A stretch of 6,413 nt of DNA from Mariprofundus sp. (GTDB taxonomy: Bacteria; Pseudomonadota; Zetaproteobacteria; Mariprofundales; Mariprofundaceae): contig JAJFLF010000282.1 of the NCBI GenBank assembly GCA_021772845.1, forward strand, positions 1 to 6,413, written 5' to 3'. Under the pieces are notes generated by a model. It did no database searches. It was given only the letters and a program-made list of their open reading frames with translations, and was not told the DNA's origin. Positions 5,868-6,413 of the stretch are shown piece after piece. A program made the translations under genes and the position numbers. Within the stretch, counting starts at the first letter, position 1. Every line of letters begins with the position of its first letter.

Positions 5868-6413
5868 AAAAGATTGTACTTTTTGGAGCAGGTCAGATGG
5901 CCGAGGTCGCGCACTCATTTTTTAAACATGATACAGATTATGAGATAGTTGCTTTCACTGTAGATGCTGACCACCTTCAACAGAAAGAGTTTAAAGGTCT
6001 TCCCATAGTACCTTTTGAGGACGTGGAAAATATCTATCCACCAACTGAGTATGACTTTTTTGTTTTACTGGGCGCAAAAGATAATAATCGATTGCGGGAA
6101 CAAAAGTATCTTGAGGCAAAAGAAAAGGGGTATAAATTGGCCTCCTATATCAGTTCAAGGGCGACGGTTCTTCCAGATTCTCAAATTGGTGAAAACTGTT
6201 TTATTCTGGAAAATAATGTAATTCAACCATATGCAAAAATTGGCGATAATTGTGTTCTCTGGAGTGGCAATCATATAGGACACCATACTGAGATCAGGGA
6301 ACACTGTTATCTAGCATCTCACGTTGTTGTTTCAGGAAGAGTAACAATCCACCCTCATTGCTATCTGGGCGTAAACGCCACGATTCGAGATGGTATAGAA
6401 ATTGCCGAAGGTA
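5864..6413 (+). CDS. NeuD/PglD-type hexapeptide-repeat acetyltransferase (3'-partial)
   Basis: The frame runs from ATG 5864 to the window end with no stop, giving 183 visible residues; related proteins are a little over 200, so perhaps 30 or so residues are missing. The N-terminal Rossmann-like domain starts with KKIVLFGAGQMAEVAHSFF (2-20), a nucleotide-sugar binding glycine motif, and continues through the LGAKDNNRLREQKY region (69-82). From about residue 100 the protein turns into imperfect hexapeptide repeats (ATVLPDSQIGENCFILENNV and onward) that form a left-handed beta-helix. In GNHIGHHTEIREHC the second His of the pair, His141, aligns with the catalytic base of PglD. The family acetylates amino sugars (PglD, LegH) or sialic acid (NeuD) with acetyl-CoA. 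Direct pairing with the DegT aminotransferase, by ATGA overlap, suggests acetylation of the amine made there (inference). O-acetylation of the nonulosonate is an alternative. Confidence 0.88.
   Translation, partial: MKKIVLFGAGQMAEVAHSFFKHDTDYEIVAFTVDADHLQQKEFKGLPIVPFEDVENIYPPTEYDFFVLLGAKDNNRLREQKYLEAKEKGYKLASYISSRATVLPDSQIGENCFILENNVIQPYAKIGDNCVLWSGNHIGHHTEIREHCYLASHVVVSGRVTIHPHCYLGVNATIRDGIEIAEG

Noticed and set aside
6015..6221. 68-codon + strand frame inside the last gene
   Set aside because: It is out of frame with the clear NeuD/PglD-type acetyltransferase that spans this stretch and has no recognisable motif.

Overview
The window lies inside a bacterial surface-glycan (nonulosonic acid) biosynthesis operon. 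Seven genes, all on the + strand, are packed almost without gaps: two of them (first and last) run off the window. No taxonomic marker is present. Samples of single lines give a GC content in the mid-40s, drifting to about 38% near the 3' end. The gene types (PseG-like, PseI/NeuB-like, WbqC-like, NeuD-like) are most familiar from Gram-negative O-antigen, capsule or flagellin-glycosylation loci, so a Gram-negative host is likely but not proven.

Layout: (1) 1-1190, 5'-truncated class III PLP aminotransferase of the glutamate-1-semialdehyde aminomutase type; (2) 1191-2285, PseG/SpsG-like UDP-sugar hydrolase; (3) 2282-2980, class I SAM-dependent methyltransferase; (4) 2985-3710, WbqC-family protein; (5) 3707-4753, PseI/NeuB-family nonulosonate synthase with a C-terminal SAF domain; (6) 4743-5867, DegT/DnrJ/EryC1-family sugar aminotransferase with a short N-terminus; (7) 5864-6413, 3'-truncated NeuD/PglD-type left-handed beta-helix acetyltransferase.

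Junctions: genes 1 and 2 abut with no base between stop and start and share one reading frame. Genes 2/3, 4/5 and 6/7 overlap by the four bases ATGA, genes 5/6 overlap by 11 bases, and genes 3/4 are 4 bases apart. No stretch longer than 4 bases is non-coding, and I see no promoter, terminator, RNA gene, mobile element or CRISPR array. Transcription must start upstream and end downstream of the window.

How the genes may work together (inference): the PseG-like hydrolase releases a 2,4-diamino-2,4,6-trideoxyhexose from UDP, and the PseI-like synthase condenses it with phosphoenolpyruvate to a pseudaminic-acid-like nonulosonate. The two aminotransferases of different fold, the acetyltransferase, the methyltransferase and the WbqC protein could build or decorate this sugar or a partner residue. 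The dehydratase (PseB), PseC aminotransferase, PseH acetyltransferase and CMP-activating PseF are not in the window. The unusual gene mix is the most interesting aspect: it is neither a plain Pse nor a plain Leg cassette.
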